64,000 bases of DNA, taken from positions 1 to 64,000 of the forward strand of contig NZ_JAAQRO010000003.1 in NCBI RefSeq assembly GCF_012070565.1, read 5' to 3'. Within the stretch, counting starts at the first letter, position 1. Each line of letters opens with the position of its first letter. The position numbers and the translations under genes were made by a program. The notes below the pieces were generated by a model that did not search any database, was not told the origin of the DNA, and saw only the letters and a program-made list of their open reading frames with translations. Below, one piece after another: positions 23,772 to 32,776 of the stretch. The DNA is from Anaerosporobacter faecicola. GTDB lineage: Bacteria > Bacillota > Clostridia > Lachnospirales > Lachnospiraceae.

Positions 23772-24125
23772 ATGAAAAAAGAAGAATTAGAAGTAACAGA
23801 GGATACAGAAGTAGTAGAGGCTGAATTAGTAGATGACAACATGATTATGACATTCAAAAAACCATATACATTCGAAGGGAAAGAATACAGAGAAATTGAT
23901 TTATCTGGGTTAGACAATCTAACTGGTAAAGATATGATTGCAGCACAAAAAGTCTTAGATAGAAACGGTTCATTTAGTTTTATTCCAGAGATGAGCCTGC
24001 AATATGCTTGCGTTCTAGCGTCAAGAGCAACCAAATTGCCAATTGAGTTCTTCGAGGGTATGCACCCAAGAGAATCAATTAGATTAAAGAATAAGGTAAC
24101 AGGTTTTTTGTACGGTCAGGACTAA
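23772..24125 (+). CDS. Tail assembly chaperone, short form
   Basis: The 117-aa product begins MKKEELEVTEDTEVVEAELV and contains YREIDLSGLDNLTGKDMIAA, typical of tail assembly chaperones (gpG/gpE-type). It lies between the tube and tape-measure genes. The last codons contain a slippery run that gives a longer product (see 24104-24277). Confidence 0.85.
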   Translation: MKKEELEVTEDTEVVEAELVDDNMIMTFKKPYTFEGKEYREIDLSGLDNLTGKDMIAAQKVLDRNGSFSFIPEMSLQYACVLASRATKLPIEFFEGMHPRESIRLKNKVTGFLYGQD

Positions 24126-24277
24126 ACGCAGATAGCGGAAACCAAATAAGAAAATTAGCAATAAGACTAGCAAGGTTAACAATGACAAGTTTAGATTTTT
24201 ACCTTGACTTGTCATTGTACGAATTAGAAAAAACGTGTGAGGAGGTGATTTCTCAATATGGCAAGCAAAGAAAATGA
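24104..24277 (+). CDS. Programmed -1 frameshift extension of the tail chaperone
   Basis: The in-frame heptamer T TTT TTG (24104-24110) is a classic -1 slippery site. The -1 frame stays open for 55 codons after the slip and stops at 24275-24277, inside the start of the tape-measure gene. The extension reads FVRSGLNADSGNQIRKLAI, then RLARLTMTSLDFYLDLSLYE, a normal chaperone C-terminal domain. The fused product would be about 168 aa. An 11-bp perfect inverted repeat lies at 24180-24217. Confidence 0.85.
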   Translation, partial: FFVRSGLNADSGNQIRKLAIRLARLTMTSLDFYLDLSLYELEKTCEEVISQYGKQRK

Positions 24278-27200
24278 GTTAGCTATTAAAATAGCTGGAA
24301 AGATAGAAAAATCATTTTATAGCAGTACTAAGCTAACGAAGAAAGAACTTGATAATATTGTGAAACACTCAAACACTACAGCAAAGAGTTTTAGTCAAAG
24401 CTTTTCAGAAGGTTTTGATAAAGCAGGAGCAGGATTCGAAGCATTTAGTAATAAGGCAAGGGTGACATTAAAAGCAGTTGAAAAAACAGCAAAAATAGCT
24501 GCAATAGCAATAGCAGCAGTTGCAACAGCAGCAGTTACAGTAGGATCTAATTTTGAAAGTGCATTTGCAGGTGTTAAGAAAACAGTTAATGCAACGGATG
24601 CAGAGTTTACAGCACTAGAAGAAGATATTAGGAACATGGCCAAGAGTATGCCAATGTCAGCCGAAGAAATAGCTGGTATAGCAGAGGCAGCAGGGCAGCT
24701 TGGTATTCAGACAAAAAATATATCTAGTTTTACTAAGACAATGGCGGATTTAGGGGTTGCTACAAATATGACAAGTGAAGATGCGGCAACCCAATTCGCG
24801 AGATTTGCCAATATCACAGGAATGGCACAAGATGAGTTTGATGAACTTGGAAGTACCGTCGTTGCCCTTGGTAATAACATGGCAACAACAGAATCTGAAA
24901 TAACCGACATGGCAATGCGATTAGCAGGAGCAGGAGCGCAGGTAAACATGAGTGAATCAGAAATTCTTGGTTTTGCAGCAGCTTTATCTTCTGTAGGAAT
25001 AGAAGCAGAGGCTGGAGGCAGTGCTTTTTCTAAGGTAATGGTAAACATGCAATTAGCTGTTGAAACTGGAAAGAATGGATTAAAAGATTATGCAAAAGTT
25101 GCAGGCATGACGGCAAGTGAATTCCAAAAAGCTTTTAAGGAAGATGCAACAGGTGCAATAATTGAGTTTGTTAAAGGGCTTCAAAATACAGAAAGAAACG
25201 GTATGAGTGCTATTGCGGTACTAGACAGTATGGGAATTACAGAAGTAAGACTAAGAGATGCATTATTGAGAGCATCTAATGCAGGAGATTTATTTTCTAA
25301 TTCTATCAATATTGCTAATGGAGCATGGGAAGATAATGTTGCATTAACGAATGAAGCAAATCAAAGGTATGCTACATTTGAAAGCAGATTGGGAATGTTT
25401 AAGAATAGCATTAAAGATGTTGGAATTTCAGTATATCAAGATATGCGTGAACCACTGGCAGATGGTTTGAAATATGCAACTGATTTCGTAAATGGAATAT
25501 CAGATAAAATGAAAAAGAATAACTCAATTGGTGAGATGATTAGTTCTTTTACTACTAAGATTCCTACAGCTAAGAGATATTTGAAAGAGTTTAAGACGGA
25601 GTTCATAGCATTTGCAGATCCGTTCATTGATTTCGGTAAATGGTTAATTAAGAATCCAAATGTAGTGGTTTCTACCCTTGCTGGCATTGGTTCTGTTATT
25701 GCTACATACAAGATTGCAAAAGGCGTTAAATCTGTAGCAACTTCATTTTCATCTCTTGCGGGGATACTAACCAATCCTTTTGCAGCATCAATTACAGCTG
25801 TAGGTCTTGCAATCGGTGGAACAGTAGGATTAGCTATGTATATTAAAAATCTTAATAATGAGATGAAAAAAGAAAATCTGGCTGAACATTTTGGAACCAT
25901 ATCGTTATCAATGGAAGATTTGCAAGAGGCAGCAGCACATATTATAGACACTGGTGTTCTTAGCAAGATGCAACAGGTAATGAGTGAATTTGATAAAAAA
26001 GATACATATTTCAATTCTATGACAGATGCAATTAATGAGATTAATAAAGCAAACTGGAAAGTGTCAATCGGTATGGAACTTTCGGATGCAGAAAAGGAAT
26101 CTTATTTATCAAATGTTACTCAATTTATTAGTGATACACAGGAAACTCTTCTTCAGGATCAGTATTCAATGAAAATTGCTATGGACCTATATATTCAAGA
26201 TAACTCAGAAGGAGATAAGGTTAAAGAGTCCATGAATGGTTTCTACGAAAAACTGATTGGTACTGTTGAAGAGGAAGGGAAAAAACTAGCAGAGTATTCT
26301 TCAAAAGCATTCGAAGATGGAATGTTAGATATTGATGAGGCTACAGTTATTGCAGAGTACATGCAAAAGATGTCGGATATAACGAGTATGTTATCTGATG
26401 CAGAATTTGATGCGAAGTTATCTGCAATACAGTTGAATTACAGCGGTGCTGAACTTACAGCGGAAAGCTTTCAGAACTTACAGTCTGAGATAGGTGAACA
26501 AGTAGAAGCAGCCAAGGCTGCAGCAGAGGATTCTTATGTGCAGACAATAGCACATTTTAAAGTTGCTTTTGATGCAGGAGATATGGACGATGCAACATAT
26601 CAGTCGTCATTAGAACAAGCAAAAGAACAGTATCTTAATGACCTTAAAGATATCGAATTGAAGGCAACAGACTTCCAAACAAATACGATTGTACAGCAAT
26701 ATGGAGAGGAACTATCAACTAAAATACCAGAATTTCAAAAACTTGTTGAAGACACTATGAATGGAGCTCTTGAGCGTGTTGAACTTACAGGAGAATCATT
26801 AGATGTTGCATGGGACACTATTATTACAGATAGTTTGATGGCTGACTATGATGGATTAGATAAGTCAACACAAGCTGCTATATCTCAGTTATTCGATTTA
26901 ATGAAACCATCTGTAGAAAGCTTACAATCATTAAAGAATCAATATAGAGATGTAGGGCTAGAGATACCAGATGAAATTAACAAAGCTTTAACGGATAGTA
27001 CAGTACTAGGAGCTATTTCTAAGAATGAAGCTGGCTTATGGGGATATATTGCTAATGAAGCAACAAATAGTCCAGAGTATGCAAGAGTTATTACGACTAT
27101 GCAACAAGGTGGCAGTGAAATTCCAAAACAAGTTGCTGATGCAGTAAAGAATAATACGTATCTAACAACTAAGGCAGTTAATGATCTATATAACTCAGTA

Positions 27201-27737
27201 CAAAAGAATGCAACAAGCATATTTAGTAAGGGAATTAATGTATCTATTCCTTTAAATATTAATGCAAACGTAAAATCAAATACATCTACTAATACTCAAA
27301 TACCAGGTTACGCAACAGGTGGAATAATCACAAATCCAACGTTAGCAACATTTGCAGAAGATTGTCCTGAAGCAGCAATTCCCTTAGACGGTTCCCAAAA
27401 TGCAATAAGTCTATGGCAAACAGCAGGTAAAATGCTGGGTGTATATGATGAAAAGATAAATGCTTATTCATTAGCAAATCAAAAGTTAAACACAAAAGAT
27501 TCTTTTGGTGACTTATCTAGTAATGTAGATCGTGTAACGAATGAAGAGTCAAGTTATTCAAATAGCAATCAGATTGCATATAGTCCAGTTATGAATTTTA
27601 ATTTTAATGGTGGAACAACAAGCAAGGAAGATATTCTAGAAGCTACGCGTCAAGCAGAACAAGACTTTGAAGAAAAGATGGATAGATACTTTGCTCAAAA
27701 GTCTAGAAGAGGTTTTAAAGACTTTAGCTTCAGTTAG
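24258..27737 (+). CDS. Tail tape measure protein
   Basis: The 1159-aa protein has a TP901-like core (about 95-330; GIAEAAGQLGIQTKNISSFT, then MADLGVATNMTSEDAATQFA). Hydrophobic segments lie near 70-90 and 400-510. A long helical body precedes a C-terminal YATGGIITNPTLATFAED region. It sets tail length and is ejected at infection. AGGAGGTGATTT precedes the start, which lies within the frameshift extension. Confidence 0.93.
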   Translation: MASKENELAIKIAGKIEKSFYSSTKLTKKELDNIVKHSNTTAKSFSQSFSEGFDKAGAGFEAFSNKARVTLKAVEKTAKIAAIAIAAVATAAVTVGSNFESAFAGVKKTVNATDAEFTALEEDIRNMAKSMPMSAEEIAGIAEAAGQLGIQTKNISSFTKTMADLGVATNMTSEDAATQFARFANITGMAQDEFDELGSTVVALGNNMATTESEITDMAMRLAGAGAQVNMSESEILGFAAALSSVGIEAEAGGSAFSKVMVNMQLAVETGKNGLKDYAKVAGMTASEFQKAFKEDATGAIIEFVKGLQNTERNGMSAIAVLDSMGITEVRLRDALLRASNAGDLFSNSINIANGAWEDNVALTNEANQRYATFESRLGMFKNSIKDVGISVYQDMREPLADGLKYATDFVNGISDKMKKNNSIGEMISSFTTKIPTAKRYLKEFKTEFIAFADPFIDFGKWLIKNPNVVVSTLAGIGSVIATYKIAKGVKSVATSFSSLAGILTNPFAASITAVGLAIGGTVGLAMYIKNLNNEMKKENLAEHFGTISLSMEDLQEAAAHIIDTGVLSKMQQVMSEFDKKDTYFNSMTDAINEINKANWKVSIGMELSDAEKESYLSNVTQFISDTQETLLQDQYSMKIAMDLYIQDNSEGDKVKESMNGFYEKLIGTVEEEGKKLAEYSSKAFEDGMLDIDEATVIAEYMQKMSDITSMLSDAEFDAKLSAIQLNYSGAELTAESFQNLQSEIGEQVEAAKAAAEDSYVQTIAHFKVAFDAGDMDDATYQSSLEQAKEQYLNDLKDIELKATDFQTNTIVQQYGEELSTKIPEFQKLVEDTMNGALERVELTGESLDVAWDTIITDSLMADYDGLDKSTQAAISQLFDLMKPSVESLQSLKNQYRDVGLEIPDEINKALTDSTVLGAISKNEAGLWGYIANEATNSPEYARVITTMQQGGSEIPKQVADAVKNNTYLTTKAVNDLYNSVQKNATSIFSKGINVSIPLNINANVKSNTSTNTQIPGYATGGIITNPTLATFAEDCPEAAIPLDGSQNAISLWQTAGKMLGVYDEKINAYSLANQKLNTKDSFGDLSSNVDRVTNEESSYSNSNQIAYSPVMNFNFNGGTTSKEDILEATRQAEQDFEEKMDRYFAQKSRRGFKDFSFS

Positions 27738-27745
27738 GAGGAATT

Positions 27746-27937
27746 ATGTATAAGACAGTACAAGGAGATACATGGGATTTAATAGCTAAGAAAGTGTATG
27801 ATGATGAAATGCTAGCAGGTTTTCTAATGCAAGCAAATTATGAGCATATCGATATAGTAGTTTTCTCAGCTGGTACTGAAATAAATACTCCTGAACATGA
27901 AGAAAAGGATGACCAATTACCAGAGTGGAGGGATTAA
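27746..27937 (+). CDS. Tail protein X, LysM-like
   Basis: The 63-aa product begins MYKTVQGDTWDLIAKKVYDD, a LysM-type fold as in P2 gpX. It lies between the tape measure and the hub gene. X proteins take part in assembling the base of contractile tails. Confidence 0.85.
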   Translation: MYKTVQGDTWDLIAKKVYDDEMLAGFLMQANYEHIDIVVFSAGTEINTPEHEEKDDQLPEWRD

Positions 27938-27938
27938 T

Positions 27939-29165
27939 ATGCAAGGAAGAAAAGCATCGGTAATCATATCGTACAATGGTAAAAATGTAGCGACAAAACT
28001 AAGTGACTACCTACAATCTTTTACATATACGGACGTAGCATCTGGAGAAAGTGATAGTATAAGCATAAAACTAAGTAATATTGATAAGAAGTGGCTGGGG
28101 GCTTGGTTTCCAGCTAAAGGAGATAAACTAATAGTATCTACTAAACTTGTTAATTGGTCAAAAACAGGAGAAAAGAAGTTTAAGTGCGGAGAATTTACAC
28201 TTGATGAGTTTTCTTTCAGTGGCAGGCCACTGGTAGCAGACATTGGAGCATTGTCGCTACCAGTAAAGGAAAGTTTTAAAACTACTGATCGCAATAAAAC
28301 GTACAAGAAAGTAACGATTGAAGAAATAGCTAAAGAAATCGCTAAGAGAGCAAATGTGAAGCTAGTATACGATGCAGCACGAATAGACATAGAGACAATT
28401 GAGCAATCGCAAAATGATTGTGACTTTCTATTCGATTTATGTGAGAAGTATGGACTTGGTATGAAAGTGTACTCTTCCAAAATCATTATATTTGATGAGT
28501 CAAAGTATGAGAAGAAAAGATCAGTTGTTACAATCAATGAATCGAATATAAAAAGCTGGAGTTATGACACAACGACAAATAAGACATATACAGCGGCAAA
28601 GATATCTTATACAAACCCAAAAACAAAGAAAGATGTATCAATCACAGTTGGAGAAGGAAAACGTATATTGAAAATCAGTGAAAAGGCAGACAGTAAAGCA
28701 GATGCAGAAAAGATAGCGAAAGCTAAAATAAACAATGCTAACAAGAAGATGACTACTATGAAAATCACTATAATGGCAAATCCGAAAATAGTAGCTACTT
28801 CTAATGTAACTATTAAGGGATTAGGAAAATTGAATGGTAAGTATGCAGTTGATAAGGTAGTACATACAATTGGTTCTGGCTATACTATGACACTAACGCT
28901 TCGACTTATACAAAATAGAATTGGAGAAAAAGATAGTAAGTCAAAAGCTGGTGTAAATGGTAATTACATAGTCAAACAAGGTGACACATTGTGGGCTATC
29001 AGTAAGAAATACTTCGGAACACCGACTAAATGGAAAGTGATCTATGAGGCTAACAAGGAAGTAATAGAAAGTACTGCAAAGAAACATGGTAAAGCAAATT
29101 CTAGTAATGGTCATTGGATATGGCCAGGAACGGAACTTGTAATACCAAATGTGGAGGAGAGTTAA
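27939..29165 (+). CDS. Baseplate hub protein (gpD-like) with C-terminal LysM
   Basis: ATG 27939 is taken over the longer open frame from 27897, giving 408 aa. The body (ASVIISYNGKNVATKLSDYL, then SFTYTDVASGESDSISIKLS) matches late-control gpD/hub proteins. The C-terminus carries a LysM domain (NYIVKQGDTLWAISKKYFGT). The hub links tail tube to spike, and the LysM could hold it to peptidoglycan. Confidence 0.88.
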   Translation: MQGRKASVIISYNGKNVATKLSDYLQSFTYTDVASGESDSISIKLSNIDKKWLGAWFPAKGDKLIVSTKLVNWSKTGEKKFKCGEFTLDEFSFSGRPLVADIGALSLPVKESFKTTDRNKTYKKVTIEEIAKEIAKRANVKLVYDAARIDIETIEQSQNDCDFLFDLCEKYGLGMKVYSSKIIIFDESKYEKKRSVVTINESNIKSWSYDTTTNKTYTAAKISYTNPKTKKDVSITVGEGKRILKISEKADSKADAEKIAKAKINNANKKMTTMKITIMANPKIVATSNVTIKGLGKLNGKYAVDKVVHTIGSGYTMTLTLRLIQNRIGEKDSKSKAGVNGNYIVKQGDTLWAISKKYFGTPTKWKVIYEANKEVIESTAKKHGKANSSNGHWIWPGTELVIPNVEES

Positions 29166-29545
29166 TGAAAGATAATATAAGAACTGGGGAAGTATCAAGT
29201 ATAGACTTTCAAAATGGAATGATTAGAGTAACATATCCTGATCGTGATAATGATGTTACAGATTCTATTCCTTATTTATCGCTAAATGGCGAATATAAGA
29301 TGCCAAACATAGGTGATATGGTAGTAGTGTTGCATCTTTCAAATGGCAGCTCATTTGGAATAGCGTTAGGAACATTTTGGAGTGACGGTAACAAGCCTTA
29401 TAAGACGGGAAAAGGATTATTCAGAAAAGAGTTAAGCAATGCCTTGAATGAGGCTTATTTAGAATATGACAGTAACACAAAGACAATAATTATTAAAGCT
29501 GATAACGTAGTCATTCAATCTAACAAAGGGACTACAAGTTTGTAG
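29165..29545 (+). CDS. Baseplate spike/assembly protein, gpV-like
   Basis: ATG 29165 overlaps the gpD stop (TAATG). The 126-aa product begins MKDNIRTGEVSSIDFQNGMI, and an OB-fold N-terminal region continues VTYPDRDNDVTDSIPYLSLN, as in gpV-type spikes. The C-terminal strand repeats end in VVIQSNKGTTSL. It forms the membrane-puncturing tip. Confidence 0.8.
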   Translation: MKDNIRTGEVSSIDFQNGMIRVTYPDRDNDVTDSIPYLSLNGEYKMPNIGDMVVVLHLSNGSSFGIALGTFWSDGNKPYKTGKGLFRKELSNALNEAYLEYDSNTKTIIIKADNVVIQSNKGTTSL

Positions 29546-29560
29546 GAGGCAGGAGGTAGT

Positions 29561-29959
29561 ATGGCAAAAGTGGGGAGCTTTGGAAAGGTTTTGGTTTTTA
29601 GCACGAATGATAAAAAGATACTAACGTTTAATAACTTTAGTCAAAAGGTATCAGCAAGATGGACAAATCATGAGAGGATAGGCAAGAAACCCAAAAGCGA
29701 ATTCTTAGGTCCAGATTTGCGAGAGGTATCATTTGAAATAGAATTGAATGCTATGTTGGGTGTAAAACCTAGAAAGCAGTTAGAAAAGCTTGAAAAAGCA
29801 ATTGAAAATGGTACAGTTGCAAATCTTGTTATAGGTGGAAAAAAGGTTGGAAAGAATAAGTGGAAAATAGTTAGTTTGAGTGAGAAGTGGAATTACGTAA
29901 TGTCAAAGGGCGAAGTTGTACAAGCTATTGGACAAATAACGATGGAGGAATACGTATGA
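29561..29959 (+). CDS. Tail protein U (P2 gpU family)
   Basis: The 132-aa product begins MAKVGSFGKVLVFSTNDKKI and contains GPDLREVSFEIELNAMLGVK and GKNKWKIVSLSEKW, which is the gpU pattern. It belongs to the tail-end assembly set of P2-like phages. It overlaps the next gene by 4 nt. Confidence 0.85.
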   Translation: MAKVGSFGKVLVFSTNDKKILTFNNFSQKVSARWTNHERIGKKPKSEFLGPDLREVSFEIELNAMLGVKPRKQLEKLEKAIENGTVANLVIGGKKVGKNKWKIVSLSEKWNYVMSKGEVVQAIGQITMEEYV

Positions 29960-30264
29960 TGGAAGAGCCAAAGATAATATTCAAAACAACAACTAGTGAA
30001 GATGATGAAATTATGCAAGGCTTAAAAACATTATACACTACTCCAGAGGGAACAATACCTCTTGATAGAGTATACGGTTTAAATCAAGATTTTATAGGTT
30101 ATCCGACTGAACTTGCAAAAAATATGTATGCACTAGAGGTTATTAATAAAACAGAGGTTTATGAGCCAAGGGTAGAAGTAGATGTCAGCTTTGAAGACAG
30201 TGAAGACGGGAAGATTATACCAGTAATCAAAATTAAAAAGTCTGAGGAAGGAGATGAAGAGTAA
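29956..30264 (+). CDS. Baseplate wedge protein W/gp25-like
   Basis: Adjacent ATGs at 29956 and 29959 follow GATGGAGGAATAC. The 102-aa product contains GLKTLYTTPEGTIPLDRVYG, the core of gp25-like wedge proteins, and ends in an acidic tail. It starts sheath assembly on the baseplate. It overlaps gpJ by one base (TAATG). Confidence 0.85.
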   Translation: MMEEPKIIFKTTTSEDDEIMQGLKTLYTTPEGTIPLDRVYGLNQDFIGYPTELAKNMYALEVINKTEVYEPRVEVDVSFEDSEDGKIIPVIKIKKSEEGDEE

Positions 30265-31415
30265 TGCCAGGTACATTAGATGTACTATCAAATTTACCAG
30301 AGGTAAGCTTCATCGATGATATTACACTTGATGAATTACTAGAAAATTTCATATCAGATTTTAATGAAATGAATAGTGAATTAGAAGGAAAGACAACAGT
30401 ATTAGCCAAAACAAGCCCATTTCGTTTGTTAATAAATGCCACGACCTCTATATTATATCAAATCCTTGTCAAAGTTGATGCTACGGGAAAACGAAACACA
30501 ATCAAATATTCCTATTCGGAGTTCTTGGATCAGTTAGGGGCATTTAAGAATTGTACTAGGAAAGAAGCGCAGAAAGCATATTGTACAGAACGATTTTACA
30601 TTGATGAGAGCAAAGAATTTGCAATAACTATACCAGAAGGAACGAGAGTAACACAAGGAAGTATATTCTTTGAAACGACGGAAGTAGCAGAGATAGCAGC
30701 AGGCGATACATATATAGATATAATGGTTTATTGTACAGAAGCTGGAGAACAGGGCAACGGTATATTTGCAGGAGAGATTAGTACACTTGTAGATCCTGTT
30801 AACTATATATCAAAAGTCGATAATCAGACAGTTACAGTAGGTGGTAGTGATATTGAAAGTGATGATAGTTTGGCAGATAGAATTTTCATGGCACCATCGA
30901 CTTACAGTGTAGCAGGATCTATTGATTCTTATGAGGCTAATGCAAAAGCGTTTAGTCAAGAAGTTATTGATGTTAAGGTAGATAATCCAAGCGCAGGAAC
31001 TGTAGATATTAGATTCCTTCTTACTGACGGTGAAATACCAGGAACTGATGTTATTCAACAGATGCAAGCTTATCTAAGTGCAGAGGATAAGAGACCTCTC
31101 ACAGACAATGTAATAGTAGCAGCACCAGATCAAATTGAATATAGCATTGACTTAAAATATTGGATAAGAAAATCGGATTCAAACAAGGCTGTTAAAATAC
31201 AACAAGATGTAGAGGCAGCAGTCGAAAGATATATCACATGGCAGAAGATTAAGATAGGTAGAGACATAACCGATTCAGAGCTTATTAAGCTTGTCATGGC
31301 AGCAGGAGCGAAGAGATGTGTAGTAACAAGTCCAACTTATACGGTAATAGGAGATAAGCAAATTGCGAAGCTGACAACTAAAACTGTAACATATGGGGGG
31401 ATTGAAAATGATTAG
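30264..31415 (+). CDS. Baseplate protein J
   Basis: The 383-aa product begins MPGTLDVLSNLPEVSFIDDI and has the gpJ features IPEGTRVTQGSIFFETTEVA and GEQGNGIFAGEISTLVDPVN. It forms the wedge arms of the baseplate with gpI. It overlaps gpI by 8 nt. Confidence 0.9.
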   Translation: MPGTLDVLSNLPEVSFIDDITLDELLENFISDFNEMNSELEGKTTVLAKTSPFRLLINATTSILYQILVKVDATGKRNTIKYSYSEFLDQLGAFKNCTRKEAQKAYCTERFYIDESKEFAITIPEGTRVTQGSIFFETTEVAEIAAGDTYIDIMVYCTEAGEQGNGIFAGEISTLVDPVNYISKVDNQTVTVGGSDIESDDSLADRIFMAPSTYSVAGSIDSYEANAKAFSQEVIDVKVDNPSAGTVDIRFLLTDGEIPGTDVIQQMQAYLSAEDKRPLTDNVIVAAPDQIEYSIDLKYWIRKSDSNKAVKIQQDVEAAVERYITWQKIKIGRDITDSELIKLVMAAGAKRCVVTSPTYTVIGDKQIAKLTTKTVTYGGIEND

Positions 31416-31968
31416 TTTATATGATGTGGAATTGTTTGATTTACTCCCAGATAACTTAAAATCTAATGAAGTAATAGCGTTTAGTTATGCATTAAGAAAG
31501 GCATGTAGATATGTTTTAGATAGAGTGGAGCGAATCGAACTCTATACGAACATAGACAAGTTACCTGAAAACATTCTTGACTATTTAGCACTTGAATTAA
31601 GAACCCAATATTATGATGAAAAGTTAAATATTGAAATTAAACGAGAGTTAATAAAGAATACATTACCGTGGTATATGAAAGCGGGTACCGCAGCAGCAGT
31701 TAAGGAGTTATTAGTAACTGTGATAGGAAATGGAAGTGTAGAGGAATGGTTTGACTATGGTGGAAATCCATTTATGTTCAAAATCACTACAAGTGAACAA
31801 CTCACAAGAGAGAACATGGAAAAATTCGCAGCTATGATAGATAATGTAAAAAACGCAAGATCAAACTTAGAGGGTTTTGATAAAGAGGAATATTTTACAA
31901 GAAAAGTAAAGGTAGCAAGTGGTATAAGTATAACTAAATTTATTAGGGTAGGAGGTGCAACATGTTAG
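31408..31968 (+). CDS. Tail protein I
   Basis: ATG 31408, preceded by GGGGGGATTG, is preferred to 31393. The 186-aa product begins MISLYDVELFDLLPDNLKSN and contains LPWYMKAGTAAAVKELLVTV, typical of gpI. It links the baseplate to tail fibres. Confidence 0.88.
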   Translation: MISLYDVELFDLLPDNLKSNEVIAFSYALRKACRYVLDRVERIELYTNIDKLPENILDYLALELRTQYYDEKLNIEIKRELIKNTLPWYMKAGTAAAVKELLVTVIGNGSVEEWFDYGGNPFMFKITTSEQLTRENMEKFAAMIDNVKNARSNLEGFDKEEYFTRKVKVASGISITKFIRVGGATC

Positions 31969-32768
31969 GAAATCCTATTATAACAAGCAAAGGGTTAGCA
32001 TTACTTGCGAAGGTAACGACAAATACACTAACATTATCCAATATGGGAATTGGTGATGGTGAGAAATCAATAAGCGAATCAGTGGATAGTCTAGCTAATG
32101 AAATCCTAAAGAAACCGATAGAATATGTTCAGCTTCAAGGAAATGTTATAAATGCAAGAACAACATTCACAAATGAAAACTTACAAACTGGATTCTATAT
32201 TAAAGAACTTGGAATTTATGCAATAGATCCTGATGAAGGAGAAATCTTGTATGCGTATACAAGTGTGGACGGAACTGATGCAGATTACTTTAGTCCAGGA
32301 ATTGGAACAATCATATTAAGGGAGTTTATAGAATTAGTAATTGGATTTGGAAATGCAAGTAAAGTAGAGCTTACAATTAATCCAGAGGCTGTATTTATAA
32401 CAGTAAGTGAGTTTCAAAGACTAGAAGAAGAAGTTGAAAAGAAAGCAAATATAACAGATATACCATCAATACCATCTTCATTGCCTAATCCAAATAAATT
32501 AACAATTCAAGCAAACGGTACTAATAAAGGAAGCTATGACGGTAGTGCTGCGCTGACTGTAAATATTACAAAAACTGATATGGGTATCGGAAATGTAGAT
32601 AATACTGCAGATGCTGATAAGAGCGTTAAGTATGCAGCTAGTGCAGGTAGTGCAGGTAGTGCAGGTAGTGCATCTAACTCAACAAAAGTAGGCGGATATT
32701 CAGTATCAGTTGTAACAGTACTTCCAGATTTCCCTGATGCTAACACAATCTATTTTGTGATGGGATAG
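31962..32768 (+). CDS. Tail fibre protein H-like (collar domain)
   Basis: The 268-aa product opens with a gpH/collar-type region (PIITSKGLALLAKVTTNTLT, then FYIKELGIYAIDPDEGEILY). A coiled-coil and a short linker follow, with SAGSAGSAGSA encoded by four 9-bp repeats near 32640-32675. The C-terminus ends in a small domain. It probably joins baseplate to the receptor-binding protein. Confidence 0.8.
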   Translation: MLGNPIITSKGLALLAKVTTNTLTLSNMGIGDGEKSISESVDSLANEILKKPIEYVQLQGNVINARTTFTNENLQTGFYIKELGIYAIDPDEGEILYAYTSVDGTDADYFSPGIGTIILREFIELVIGFGNASKVELTINPEAVFITVSEFQRLEEEVEKKANITDIPSIPSSLPNPNKLTIQANGTNKGSYDGSAALTVNITKTDMGIGNVDNTADADKSVKYAASAGSAGSAGSASNSTKVGGYSVSVVTVLPDFPDANTIYFVMG

Positions 32769-32776
32769 GTGATTAT

